Source: CAXMMR01 sp963692975
Lineage (GTDB): Bacteria > Pseudomonadota > Alphaproteobacteria > Acetobacterales > Acetobacteraceae
Reading direction: 5' to 3'
Assembly (NCBI GenBank): GCA_963692975.2
Contig: CAXMMR010000010.1
Coordinates: 62,001-126,000, forward strand
DNA length: 64,000 bases
Shown: positions 1 to 7,491 of the stretch, one piece after another
Position numbering within the stretch: position 1 is the stretch's first letter
Layout: the number at the start of each line of letters is the position of its first letter
Translations under genes and position numbers: made by a program
Notes under the pieces: generated by a model
Seen by the model: the letters and a program-made list of their open reading frames with translations, nothing else
The model's database searches: none
What the model was told of the DNA's origin: nothing

Positions 1-75
1 AGCAATATTCGGACGCAGGAGGGGGTGCGGGCGATCGCCGACTTCGTGGAGGCGAAGGGAGGGCTTCTTTTTTAA
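1..75 (+). CDS. C-terminal end of an unidentified protein (partial)
   Basis: Frame 1 is open from the first base and ends at TAA 73-75, giving a 24-residue tail that reads SNIRTQEGVRAIADFVEAKG followed by GLLF. The last four codons and the stop lie inside the left hairpin of a family A repeat, so the repeat appears to have set the end of this protein. The tail is charged and helical in character. I do not recognise the family; the rest of the gene is outside the window. Confidence 0.5.
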   Translation, partial: SNIRTQEGVRAIADFVEAKGGLLF

Positions 76-173
76 AAAAAGAAGCAAAAAACTTTCGTCA
101 GTTTAGCGCTATGTTGGCCTCGTTCGCCGGACTAACGAGTAAAAGTTTTTTTGTTCTTTTTTCAAAAAAGAAC
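64..173 (+). repeat. Family A repeat, copy A1 (paired A/T hairpins)
   Basis: A GAAG-type hairpin (64-84, arms CTTCTTTTTT and AAAAAAGAAG) is followed about 70 nt later by a GAAC-type hairpin (153-173). The inner flanks AAAAAACTTT and AAAGTTTTTT are also complementary, so the whole unit can fold into one long stem with two terminal hairpins. It lies between two genes on the same strand. Orientation is GAAG then GAAC, here called plus. Confidence 0.85.
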
Positions 174-195
174 CCTTCCTTGCTTGAGGGCGCGC

Positions 196-747
196 ATGGA
201 CAACGTTCCGCATCCGCACACCGCCGCGCAGCGCGTCTCGGTGATGGAGCGTTGGGGCGGCAAGCTGATCAAGCATGCCGAACACGTGACCTACCTGGTG
301 CTTGGGCTGATGCTGACGATCGCCCTGGTGCTGGCGATCGCCGGCGCGGGGCGGCTGCTGCTGGTCGGGCTCGGCGATTGGAGCGGCACGGACGCGATCT
401 TCCACCTGATCGACCGGCTGCTGTTCGTGCTGATGCTGGTCGAGATCCTGCACACGGTGGGCGCCTCGTTCCGCTCCGGCACGCTGGTCTGCGAGCCGTT
501 CCTCATCGTCGGCCTGATCGCCTGCATCCGGCGCATCCTCGTGATCACGCTCGAGACCTCGCAGGTGACGCAGCCGGAGCACTGGTCGGGCTCGAATGCT
601 GGATTGTTCCACGCCTCGATGCTGGAGCTCGGCATCCTGGGCGGGCTGATCGTGGTGCTGGTCGGCTCGGTGTACGTCATCCGGATGTCAGATCGCCATG
701 TGCCGGGCGCCTCGCCGGTACTCCTGGTGCCGACCGATGGTCGCTGA
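196..747 (+). CDS. PsiE-family (phosphate-starvation-inducible) membrane protein
   Basis: A 183-residue integral membrane protein of the PsiE family. About four hydrophobic segments are visible (roughly residues 30-56, 66-88, 97-115 and 140-162); the third contains the basic CIRRILVIT stretch typical of PsiE. The role of PsiE proteins is poorly defined; E. coli psiE responds to phosphate starvation. I chose ATG 196 because the in-frame ATG at 151 lies in the family A repeat and would add an unlikely FFFQKR leader. The gene overlaps the next one by 11 nt, implying co-transcription. No Pho box was evident. Confidence 0.8.
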   Translation: MDNVPHPHTAAQRVSVMERWGGKLIKHAEHVTYLVLGLMLTIALVLAIAGAGRLLLVGLGDWSGTDAIFHLIDRLLFVLMLVEILHTVGASFRSGTLVCEPFLIVGLIACIRRILVITLETSQVTQPEHWSGSNAGLFHASMLELGILGGLIVVLVGSVYVIRMSDRHVPGASPVLLVPTDGR

Positions 748-1255
748 GACCGACTGGCTCGCCTGCCGGCTGACGCTGGAGGGGCCGCCGGACCGCCTGG
801 ACGCGTTTGCGCTCGCCGCCGCGGGTGCGGCCGCCATTCCGTGGCCGTTCGATGCCGACGAGGAGGAGCATCGGCTGCTGGCGCCGATGGCGGCGATCGG
901 CGCCGATGCGCGGGTGCTGGCCGCGGAGCTGCGCGAGGCGGTGGTCGGGCATGCGGAGCGCGCTGCTGGGCAGCGCCGGCGGGATCGCTATCCGCTCGAC
1001 CTGCATCGGCTGCTGCCGTTGCCGGCGGCGCTGCTGCGCGCCGGTGCGCACGATCCGGCGAGCCGGGCGTGGCGGCGGCGGCACTGGGGCACGCCGCAGC
1101 CGCTGCGCCACGCGCGCCAGGTCGAGACGCGGGCGGGCCGGCTGGTCTACGATTGCTACGCCGCCGAGGCGGCACCCGAGCCGGCGGTGACGCGGCTGCG
1201 GCGCGCCTGGCCGGAACTCGCGATCGTGCTGCGATCGAGCCTGCTGCCTGCCTGA
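737..1255 (+). CDS. Api92-like ferredoxin-fold protein (tentative)
   Basis: A 172-residue soluble protein. Its C-terminal half has WGTPQPLRHARQVE, then VYDCYAAEAAPEPAVTRLRR and WPELAIVLR, which resembles the 'WGTKW..., F-TAWSPP-PVI..L...FP' pattern of the Api92-like (DUF1281) ferredoxin-like domain often found on plasmids and conjugative elements. That match is from memory of the family and is moderate. There is no signal peptide or membrane segment. The start ATG 737 lies inside the end of the psiE-like gene and the stop is 4 nt before the scpA-like gene, so the three genes form a tight cluster. No function is known. Confidence 0.5.
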   Translation: MVAETDWLACRLTLEGPPDRLDAFALAAAGAAAIPWPFDADEEEHRLLAPMAAIGADARVLAAELREAVVGHAERAAGQRRRDRYPLDLHRLLPLPAALLRAGAHDPASRAWRRRHWGTPQPLRHARQVETRAGRLVYDCYAAEAAPEPAVTRLRRAWPELAIVLRSSLLPA

Positions 1256-1259
1256 CGAG

Positions 1260-1949
1260 ATGCCATCGGCCGAGGCCGGCGTGGCCGCCGGGCTCGAGCG
1301 GCGGCTCGCCGAGGCGGAGCGGCAGGACGACGCGCCGGCTAGCCGGTGGCTGGCCGAGTTTGCCGCCGAGCTCGAGGCGGCGCTGGAGCGGCTCGCCGGC
1401 GAGGTGGCGATCGAGCGGCGGGCGGATTGGCTGGTGCTCGCCTCGCGGCTGGTGCTGCTGCGTTCACGCGCCGCCTGGATGGCGGAGGACGCGGCGCCGG
1501 CCGCCGCGGCTCCGCCGGTCGTGGCGGCGGCGAGCCTGCCGGCGGCGGCGTGGCTGGAGGCGCGGCCGATGCTCGGCCACGACGTGTTCGCCCGGCCGCA
1601 GCGGAGCGAGCCGCGCAGCCACTCCTATTTCGGGCTGATGCAGGCCTGCCTCGAGCTGCTGCGGGCGCCTGTCGGCGCCCTCCAGACCAACGCCGAGCCT
1701 CGGCCGGCGCTGTGGCGCGTTGCCGACGCGCTTGGCCGCATCCGGACCCTGGTCGAGCAGCATCCTGCCGGGGCGCCGCTCGCGGCGTTCCACCCGCCGG
1801 AGGCGCGGCATGGCGTTGCGGCAAGCGCGGTGGTCGCCAGCACGCTGCTGGCCGCGCTGGAGCTGACACGCGACGGGTCGGTCAGCCTCGATCAGGGGCA
1901 GGCATTTGGTGAGATACGCCTGCTGCCGCGGAGTGGCGGGACCGTGTAG
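1260..1949 (+). CDS. ScpA-like kleisin (segregation and condensation protein A family), orphan
   Basis: A 229-residue protein with three blocks that match ScpA: RRADWLVLASRLVLLRSR (about residues 59-76; ScpA has 'A-DYLVMAAWL--LKSR'), WLEARPMLGHDVFARP (about 98-113; ScpA 'L--RP-LGRDVFARG'), and the C-terminal LAAFHPP...SAVVASTLLAALELT...QGQAFGEIRL winged-helix region that in ScpA binds SMC. ScpA bridges SMC heads during chromosome segregation. The N-terminal 'GPLDLLL' motif that begins ScpA is missing, and no scpB follows. It is therefore probably a second, divergent copy rather than the chromosomal ScpA. It starts 4 nt after the Api92-like gene. Confidence 0.7.
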   Translation: MPSAEAGVAAGLERRLAEAERQDDAPASRWLAEFAAELEAALERLAGEVAIERRADWLVLASRLVLLRSRAAWMAEDAAPAAAAPPVVAAASLPAAAWLEARPMLGHDVFARPQRSEPRSHSYFGLMQACLELLRAPVGALQTNAEPRPALWRVADALGRIRTLVEQHPAGAPLAAFHPPEARHGVAASAVVASTLLAALELTRDGSVSLDQGQAFGEIRLLPRSGGTV

Positions 1950-1950
1950 C

Positions 1951-2185
1951 AAGCAAGGCGAGGGGCGAGCGAGGCATGCCTCGCTCGCCCCTCGACCCCA
2001 TTAAAGGCAAAGCCTTTAAAATCCATTTATTGTTCATGGTCAGCCCGCGAGGTCGGTGCGGTGGAAGCAGGATTGATCGGCTTCGCCAAGCAAGAAAGAG
2101 CCCAACTAGACTCCAACGGAATGGGGTCTGGGGCCTCGGGCCCCAGCGGAGTCCAGAGGCAGCGCCTCTGGCCTTTCTTCCTCGG
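1951..2185 (+). repeat. Family B repeat, copy B1 (full-length hairpin chain)
   Basis: It opens with an exceptionally long, perfect 36-bp palindrome (1959-1994), then GACCCCAT, the AAAGGC-AAA-GCCTTT hairpin, the GGCTTCGCC core, ATGGGGTC, the TGGGGCC/GGCCCCA hairpin, and closes with CCAGAGGCAGCGCCTCTGG. This is the + orientation of a family that recurs 14 times in the window. It separates the scpA-like gene from purH and fills almost the whole gap. Confidence 0.85.
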
Positions 2186-2226
2186 CGGCGCCTTGCCTTT
2201 CGAGGCCGTGTGCGGCACGCAGCCCT

Positions 2227-3774
2227 ATGAGCGACCTTGTGCCGATCCGCCGCGCCCTCCTCTCGGTCTCCGACAAGGACGGCCTGGTCGCTCTGGGCCA
2301 GGCGCTGCATGGCGGCGGGGTCGAGATTCTGTCGACCGGCGGGTCGGCGCGGGTGCTGCGCGAGGCGGGACTGCCGGTTCGCGAGGTCAGCGAGGTCAGC
2401 GGATATCCCGAGATGCTGGACGGGCGGGTGAAGACGCTGGTGCCGCAGATCCATGGCGGCATTCTCGGCCGGCGCGACCTGCCGGCGCACCTCGCGCAGA
2501 TGGCCGAGCACGGCATTGCGCCGATCGACCTGGTGGTGGTGAACCTCTACCCGTTCGAGCAGACGGTCGCGGCCGGCGGCGATTATGAGGCCTGTGTCGA
2601 GACCATCGACATCGGCGGCCCGGCGCTGATCCGCGCCGCGGCGAAGAACCATGCGGATGTCGCGGTGCTGACCGACGCGGCGCAATATGACGCGCTGCTG
2701 CAGGAGGTATCGTCATTGGGCGGCACCACGCTGGCGCTGCGGCGGCGACTGGCCGGCGAGGCGTTGGCGCGCACCGCGGCCTATGACGCAGCGATCGCCG
2801 CGTGGTTCGCGCGCGAACAGGGGATCGTCTTTCCACCGCGCCTGGTTGTTGCCGGCGAGCTGCGCCAGGAGCTGCGGTATGGCGAAAACCCGCATCAGGC
2901 GGCCGCCTTCTACGCCGGCGGCACGGCGCGGCCGGGCCTGGCCAGCGCGCGCCAGGTGCAAGGTAAGGCCTTGTCGTACAACAACCTCAATGACACCGAC
3001 GCCGCGTTCGAATGCGTCGCAGAATTCGGGCCGCCGACCGTCGTCATCGTCAAGCATGCGAACCCCTGCGGCGTCGCGTCCGCGGCTGACCTTGCGACCG
3101 CCTGGGAGCGGGCGCTCGCGTCCGACCCGGTCTCCGCGTTCGGCGGCATCGTCGCCGTCAACCGCACGCTCGACGCGGCGACGGCCGAGCGCATCGCGGC
3201 GATCTTCACCGAGGTGATCGTGGCGCCGGATGCGAGCGAGGCGGCGATGGCGATACTGGCGCGCAAGAAGAACCTGCGGCTGCTGCTCACCGGCGGGCTG
3301 CCCAACCCGGCTGCGCCGACGACGACGGTGAAGAGTATCGCCGGCGGCTTCCTGGCGCAGTCGGCCGATCGCGGCCGCGTCACCCGCGCGATGCTGCGCA
3401 CGGCGACGCGGCGGGCGCCGAGCGAGGCGGAGCTCGACGACCTGCTGTTCGCCTTCACCGTCTGCAAGCACGTGAAATCGAATGCGATCATCTACGCGCG
3501 CGATGCGGCGACTGTCGGTATTGGCGCCGGGCAGATGAGCCGGGTCGACAGCGCCCGGATCGCGGGCTGGAAGGGCGGCGAGGCGGTGCGCGGCTCGGTC
3601 GCGGCGTCGGACGCGTTCTTTCCGTTTGCCGATGGCTTGGAGGCGACGATTGCGGCGGGGGCGACGGCGGTGATCCAGCCCGGCGGATCGATGCGCGACG
3701 ATGAGGTGATCGCGGCGGCGGACAAGGCGGGGATCGCCATGGTGCTGACCGGAATGCGGCACTTCCGGCATTAG
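2227..3774 (+). CDS. purH: Bifunctional AICAR formyltransferase / IMP cyclohydrolase
   Basis: This enzyme catalyses the last two steps of de novo purine synthesis, formylating AICAR with 10-formyl-THF and closing the ring to IMP. The 515-residue length is normal. The N-terminal MGS-like cyclohydrolase domain has LSVSDKDGL (12-20), STGGSARVL (36-44) and the DGRVKTLVPQIHGGIL block (65-80). The formyltransferase domain carries RYGENPHQ (217-224) and the KHANPCG motif with the catalytic Lys276-His277 pair. ATG 2227 gives the conventional start. The gene stands alone between two family B repeats, with mbfA downstream on the same strand. Confidence 0.97.
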   Translation: MSDLVPIRRALLSVSDKDGLVALGQALHGGGVEILSTGGSARVLREAGLPVREVSEVSGYPEMLDGRVKTLVPQIHGGILGRRDLPAHLAQMAEHGIAPIDLVVVNLYPFEQTVAAGGDYEACVETIDIGGPALIRAAAKNHADVAVLTDAAQYDALLQEVSSLGGTTLALRRRLAGEALARTAAYDAAIAAWFAREQGIVFPPRLVVAGELRQELRYGENPHQAAAFYAGGTARPGLASARQVQGKALSYNNLNDTDAAFECVAEFGPPTVVIVKHANPCGVASAADLATAWERALASDPVSAFGGIVAVNRTLDAATAERIAAIFTEVIVAPDASEAAMAILARKKNLRLLLTGGLPNPAAPTTTVKSIAGGFLAQSADRGRVTRAMLRTATRRAPSEAELDDLLFAFTVCKHVKSNAIIYARDAATVGIGAGQMSRVDSARIAGWKGGEAVRGSVAASDAFFPFADGLEATIAAGATAVIQPGGSMRDDEVIAAADKAGIAMVLTGMRHFRH

Positions 3775-3778
3775 CAAC

Positions 3779-3870
3779 CCGCTCGCTGGGGCCTGAGGCC
3801 CCAGGCCCCCATCAGTTAACAGAAGCGGTTTTCAAAGGCCGCCGCCTTTGGTGGGACCCAGGGACGGCTT
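3779..3870 (+). repeat. Family B repeat, copy B2 (degenerate fragment)
   Basis: Only two modules remain: the TGGGGCCTGAGGCCCCA hairpin (about 3787-3803) and a long CAAAGGCCGCCGCCTTTG hairpin (about 3832-3850), followed by GTGGGACCC. The order is reversed compared with B1. The copy lies directly after purH and extends to about 35 nt before mbfA. Confidence 0.65.
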
Positions 3871-3903
3871 GATAATCCAGGCTGTTCTGCCAGATTTCCT
3901 GTC

Positions 3904-4860
3904 ATGCGCGCGTTTAACGATCTTGCCGAAAACGAAGTGTTGGCCCTTGCGATCAGCAACGAGGAGGAGGACGGCCGTATCTACGCCGACATCGCCGAGG
4001 GGCTGCGTCAGGACTTTCCCGACAGCGCCGCGATGTTCGATGAGATGGCCGAGGAGGAGAGCGATCACCGGCGTGCGTTGCTCGACCTCTATGTGGAGAA
4101 GTTCGGCAGCCACATTCCGCTGGTTCGTCGCGCCGACGTGAACGGTAACCTGCAGCGCAAGCCGGTGTGGCAGATGCGGCCGCTTCGCATCGAGACGATG
4201 CGCAAGCAGGCCTGGCAGATGGAGCAGGAGGCGAGCCGGTTCTACCGTGCCGCCGCCCAGCGCTCGACCGATGCCGCCGTGCGCAAGCTGCTCGGCGACC
4301 TGGCCGAGGCGGAGGCGCAGCACGCCCGCGCGGCCGACAACGCCGAGGACCGCAATCTCGCCAGCGGCAAGCGCGAGAGCGAGGACGAGGTGGCGCGGCG
4401 GCGCTTCGTGCTGCAGGTGGTGCAGCCCGGGCTGGTCGGCCTGATGGACGGCTCCGTCTCCACACTGGCGCCGGTGTTCGCTGCGGCGCTGGCGACGCAG
4501 TCGACCTGGAGCACGTTTCTGGTGGGGCTGGCAGCCTCCATCGGCGCCGGGATCTCGATGGGGTTTGCCGAGGCGCTGTCGGACGACGGCAAGATATCCG
4601 GCCGCGGGACGCCGCTGCTGCGCGGCGTCGTCTGCGGCCTGATGACGGCACTCGGCGGCGTCGGCCACACGCTGCCGTTCCTGATCCGCAATTTCAGGGA
4701 CGCGCTGGCTTGCGCGATCGTCGTCGTGATCATCGAGCTGGCGGTGATCTGCTGGATTCGCTGGCGCTTCATGGCGACGCCGCCGCTGCGGGCGGCGGCC
4801 CAGATCGGGCTCGGCGGCGCTCTGGTGTTCGGCGCGGGCATTCTGATCGGCAGCTCCTGA
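3904..4860 (+). CDS. mbfA: MbfA-type membrane-bound ferritin / iron exporter
   Basis: A 318-residue two-domain protein. The N-terminal half (about 1-155) is a ferritin-like four-helix region with repeated iron-ligand motifs (NEEEDGRIY, EEESDH, EQEASRFY, EAEAQH). The C-terminal half (about 170-318) is a VIT1/CCC1-like membrane domain with about five segments, starting at LVGLMDGSVSTLAPVF, with the small-residue SIGAGISMGFAEALSDD segment. MbfA proteins of alphaproteobacteria export iron across the inner membrane and protect against iron and peroxide stress, often under Irr control. I saw no clear Irr box upstream. Confidence 0.92.
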   Translation: MRAFNDLAENEVLALAISNEEEDGRIYADIAEGLRQDFPDSAAMFDEMAEEESDHRRALLDLYVEKFGSHIPLVRRADVNGNLQRKPVWQMRPLRIETMRKQAWQMEQEASRFYRAAAQRSTDAAVRKLLGDLAEAEAQHARAADNAEDRNLASGKRESEDEVARRRFVLQVVQPGLVGLMDGSVSTLAPVFAAALATQSTWSTFLVGLAASIGAGISMGFAEALSDDGKISGRGTPLLRGVVCGLMTALGGVGHTLPFLIRNFRDALACAIVVVIIELAVICWIRWRFMATPPLRAAAQIGLGGALVFGAGILIGSS

Positions 4861-4865
4861 ACACG

Positions 4866-5066
4866 GCAAGCAAGGCAAGGGGCTTTGCCCCTTGACCCCA
4901 TCAAAGGCGGAGCCTTTGAAATCCATTTTGATATTATCTTCCTCCGGCCGGGCCGGGCGTGGCTCGGGCTTGGATGGCTACGCCAGCAAGGAATAGTGCG
5001 ATCAGGCCCTAAACGGATGGGGCCTGGGGCCTCGGGCCCCAGCGGGTCGAGGGCAGAGCCCTCGCC
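4866..5066 (+). repeat. Family B repeat, copy B3 (full-length)
   Basis: All modules are present in + orientation: CAAGGGGCTTTGCCCCTTG (4876-4894), GACCCCAT, AAAGGCGGAGCCTTT, a central stretch with GGATGGCTACGCCAGCAAG, ATGGGG, the TGGGGCC/GGCCCCA hairpin, and CGAGGGCAGAGCCCTCG at the far end. It fills the gap between mbfA and a convergent gene. Confidence 0.85.
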
Positions 5067-5609
5067 TTAACCAGCCAGTAAGGCTGCTCTTGCCTCGACC
5101 AGGGTGCGGATGGCCGTGAGGCACGCGCGGATCTCCTCGGCCGAGGCGAGCATCGCCGGGGCGGGTAGGGTCGCCAGCAGAGAGCGGACGTATTCGGCGT
5201 GGCCGACCATTGCCTCGTCGCACTCGGCGAGGCGTGCGAGGGTTACCGCCTCGCGGTGGAAGCGCTGGGTCATTCGGTCGGCTTCGGGCACCGGCAGGGC
5301 GCGCACGCTGCCTTCCAGCGCGCCAAGTTCGCGGCCGAGCGCCTCCAGGGTTTGCGCGCCGAGCAGGGCGGTGGGATCGGGTCGCGGCTTGGCGCGCGAG
5401 GGTGGGGGCAGGTGCTCGTGGCGGTGGGCGGTTTCGGCCGCGGCGACGGTGGCGCGGGCGGCGCCGAGAATCTCGCAGATGCGGGCGCGGATCATCTGGT
5501 CGTCGGCGCGGAGCTGGTTTTCCGTCCGGTAGAAATTATAGCCCCAGCCATGGAACAGGTTGGTCGCGAGCCGGCCGAGGGCGCCGGCCTCGTAGAACCC
5601 GGCGGTCAT
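5067..5609 (-). CDS. Hypothetical protein partnered with SPFH protein
   Basis: A 180-residue, alpha-helical, soluble protein with no signal peptide. The N-terminus contains an aromatic-rich stretch, FHGWGYNFYRTENQLRADDQMIR, and the rest is Ala/Arg/Glu-rich helix likely to form coiled coil. I do not recognise the family. Its ATG overlaps the stop codon of the upstream SPFH gene (ATGA), so the two are very probably co-translated and may act together. The end of the gene abuts a family B repeat. Confidence 0.65.
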   Translation of the reverse strand: MTAGFYEAGALGRLATNLFHGWGYNFYRTENQLRADDQMIRARICEILGAARATVAAAETAHRHEHLPPPSRAKPRPDPTALLGAQTLEALGRELGALEGSVRALPVPEADRMTQRFHREAVTLARLAECDEAMVGHAEYVRSLLATLPAPAMLASAEEIRACLTAIRTLVEARAALLAG

Positions 5610-6511
5610 CAGGACTGGCCGCCGTTTGACCAGGGGCTTGCGGGTGGGGCGAGCGGGCTAGGCGCGGTGCGGATGGGCGCGGCGCCGCCAAGCCCGGCAT
5701 CGATGCCGGCATAGGTGCCCATCTGGGCGCCGCCGACCTGGAAGGCGACGCCGGCGGCGGCGTTCGGGGCGGAGACCAGGCCGCGCTCGGCCATCTGCAG
5801 CGCCAAGTAGTAGCGCACCGCCTCGATCGGCGAGAGGCCGAGCGCCTGCAGCGAGATCAGCTCGCGCATCCGCTGGTCGCGCGGCAGGATGAGGATTTTG
5901 AGGTCGTTGAGCAGGATGCCGTAGACGCGCAGGAAGTCGGTCAGGTGTGCTTTGACGCCCTCGCGCAGCTCGTTGATGTGCTCGTTGATGTGCTCGAGCC
6001 TGGTTACCTGGACGACCTGGTTGATCGCCTGCTCGATGGCGGGGCCGGCGTAGTCGGCGATTTCCTGAGTGTCGATCACGGTGCCGGTGAAGGGCAGGTG
6101 GGTGATCAGGGAGAGCGCGGCGTCCTTGGTGTCGACGTGGATGTAGTAGTCGGCCTGGTAGGAGACCTCGGCCATTTCGGCGCTGGTGGCGATGCCGCTG
6201 GAGCGGACCAGCAGCTTGGAGCGGTTGATGTAGATGACTTCGTAGACCCAGGGCGAGGTGCCGCCGAAGAAGCCCTGGACGATCGAGCCGACGATCGGCT
6301 TGTCGGGGGTGACCAGGGCGTATTGGCCGGTCTCGTAGACCTGCAGCACGGCGCCGCGGGATTTCAGGATGCAGAAATGGTTGCTCTCGACGGTGAGCAG
6401 CGAGCCGGAGACGATGCTCTCGTCGACGATCTTGATGGCGACGTTCTTGGTGCCGAGCATGTCGGTGCCGTCGCGGTTCAGGGCCGTTATGACCTGGCGG
6501 GTGAGGGCCAT
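5609..6511 (-). CDS. SPFH/band-7 domain protein
   Basis: A 300-residue protein whose residues about 20-210 form an SPFH (band 7/flotillin-like) domain, with GSLLTVESNHFCILKSRGAV, a long beta-rich region and the ALSLITHLPFTGTVIDTQEI helix. The following ERL-like helices end in a glycine-rich C-tail (about 260-300). It lacks the N-terminal membrane hairpin of classical stomatins and so resembles the soluble 'virion core protein'-like SPFH subgroup. ATG 6511 was chosen because upstream in-frame codons run through a family A repeat. It is followed with ATGA overlap by a helical partner gene. Its function is unknown; SPFH proteins usually scaffold membranes or protein complexes. Confidence 0.85.
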   Translation of the reverse strand: MALTRQVITALNRDGTDMLGTKNVAIKIVDESIVSGSLLTVESNHFCILKSRGAVLQVYETGQYALVTPDKPIVGSIVQGFFGGTSPWVYEVIYINRSKLLVRSSGIATSAEMAEVSYQADYYIHVDTKDAALSLITHLPFTGTVIDTQEIADYAGPAIEQAINQVVQVTRLEHINEHINELREGVKAHLTDFLRVYGILLNDLKILILPRDQRMRELISLQALGLSPIEAVRYYLALQMAERGLVSAPNAAAGVAFQVGGAQMGTYAGIDAGLGGAAPIRTAPSPLAPPASPWSNGGQS

Positions 6512-6536
6512 CTTGGAATCTCCGGTGGGTAGGAAG

Positions 6537-6650
6537 GGTTCTTTTTTGAAAAAAAGAACCAAAAAAACTTTTGTCCGTTGAAGCGGTGGCTGGAGTAGCG
6601 TACCTCCAACAGGATAAAGGTTTTTTGCTTCTTTTTTACAAAAAAGAAGG
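6537..6650 (-). repeat. Family A repeat, copy A2 (reverse orientation)
   Basis: The GAAC-type hairpin (6538-6559) comes first and the GAAG-type hairpin (6628-6649) second, so this copy is inverted relative to A1. It sits between two divergently transcribed genes, where a transcription terminator would make little sense. Confidence 0.85.
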
Positions 6651-6678
6651 CCTTGCTTGCTTACTGGGGCCGGCGCTG

Positions 6679-7386
6679 ATGACACCCAAAGCGATCCTCT
6701 TCGACACGTTCGGCACCGTCGTCGACTGGCGCGGCAGCCTGATCCGGCTTGGCCAGGCGTTCCGGGCGGATGCGGACTGGCCTGGCCTCGCGAATGCCTG
6801 GCGGGCTGCTTACACGCCCTCGATGAACGACGTGCGGAGCGGGGCACGGCCTTGGACACGGCTGGAGGTGCTGCAGCGCGAATCGCTCGCCGGGCTGGCG
6901 CCGCGGTTCGGGCTTGCCGGCCTCTCGGACGACGCGCTGGACCTGGTGAACGGGTTCTGGCGGCGGCTGTCGCCGTGGCCGGACGCGGTGCCGGGGCTGA
7001 CGCGGCTGCGCGAGCGCTGCGTCATCGGGCCGCTGTCGAACGGCGACACGGCGCTGCTGGTCGGCATGGCGCGCTCGGCCGGTCTGCCGTGGGACACGGT
7101 GCTGGGCAGCGACGTGTTCGGCCACTTCAAGCCGGACCCTGAAACCTATCTCGGCGCGTGCCGGCTGCTGGCGCTGGAGCCTGGCGAGGTGATGCTGTGC
7201 GCGGCGCATAACGGCGACCTGGCGGCGGCGCAGAAGCATGGGATGCAGACGGCATTCGTGGTTCGTCCAACAGAGTACGGCGCCGGTCAGACGACGGACC
7301 TTCGGCCGGAAGGCAACTGGACATACAGTGTCGACAGCATTGACGCTTTGGCTGGCTGTCTCAGCAAGGCAAGCGCTTCTTTTTGA
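6679..7386 (+). CDS. Haloacid dehalogenase type II-like HAD hydrolase
   Basis: A 235-residue HAD-superfamily hydrolase resembling (S)-2-haloacid dehalogenases. Motif I is LFDTFGTVVDW with nucleophile Asp9, followed by a helical cap (about 15-95), motif II PLSNGDTALL, the SDVFGHFKPDPETY block with the motif III Lys, and motif IV AAHNGDLAAA. ATG 6679 begins just before motif I as expected. The last residues KASASF and the TGA stop are read from the left hairpin of a family A repeat. The real substrate could be a phosphoester rather than a haloacid. Confidence 0.88.
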   Translation: MTPKAILFDTFGTVVDWRGSLIRLGQAFRADADWPGLANAWRAAYTPSMNDVRSGARPWTRLEVLQRESLAGLAPRFGLAGLSDDALDLVNGFWRRLSPWPDAVPGLTRLRERCVIGPLSNGDTALLVGMARSAGLPWDTVLGSDVFGHFKPDPETYLGACRLLALEPGEVMLCAAHNGDLAAAQKHGMQTAFVVRPTEYGAGQTTDLRPEGNWTYSVDSIDALAGCLSKASASF

Positions 7387-7485
7387 AAAAAGAAGCAAAA
7401 ACTTCTATCCCGCGCTGTCGCGTCGTAGCCGAAAACGCAACGTATAGATTAAAAGTTCTTTGGTTCTTTTTTTCAAAAAAGAACC
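7375..7485 (+). repeat. Family A repeat, copy A3
   Basis: GAAG-type hairpin at 7375-7396 and GAAC-type hairpin at 7462-7485, plus orientation. It overlaps the 3' end of the HAD gene, including its stop codon, and ends just before the convergent dioxygenase gene. Confidence 0.85.
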
Positions 7486-7491
7486 GCTTCC

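Noticed and set aside
4885..5070. Small open frames inside family B repeats (for example 4885-5070, 46591-46860, 1976-2230)
   Set aside because: They recur with nearly the same peptide (PLDPIKG-AFEIH) wherever the repeat occurs and follow the repeat's hairpins, so they reflect non-coding DNA rather than genes.
6537..6650. Family A hairpins considered as ordinary Rho-independent terminators
   Set aside because: Stems are A/T-rich rather than G/C-rich, they come in fixed GAAG/GAAC pairs, and copies such as this one lie between divergent genes.
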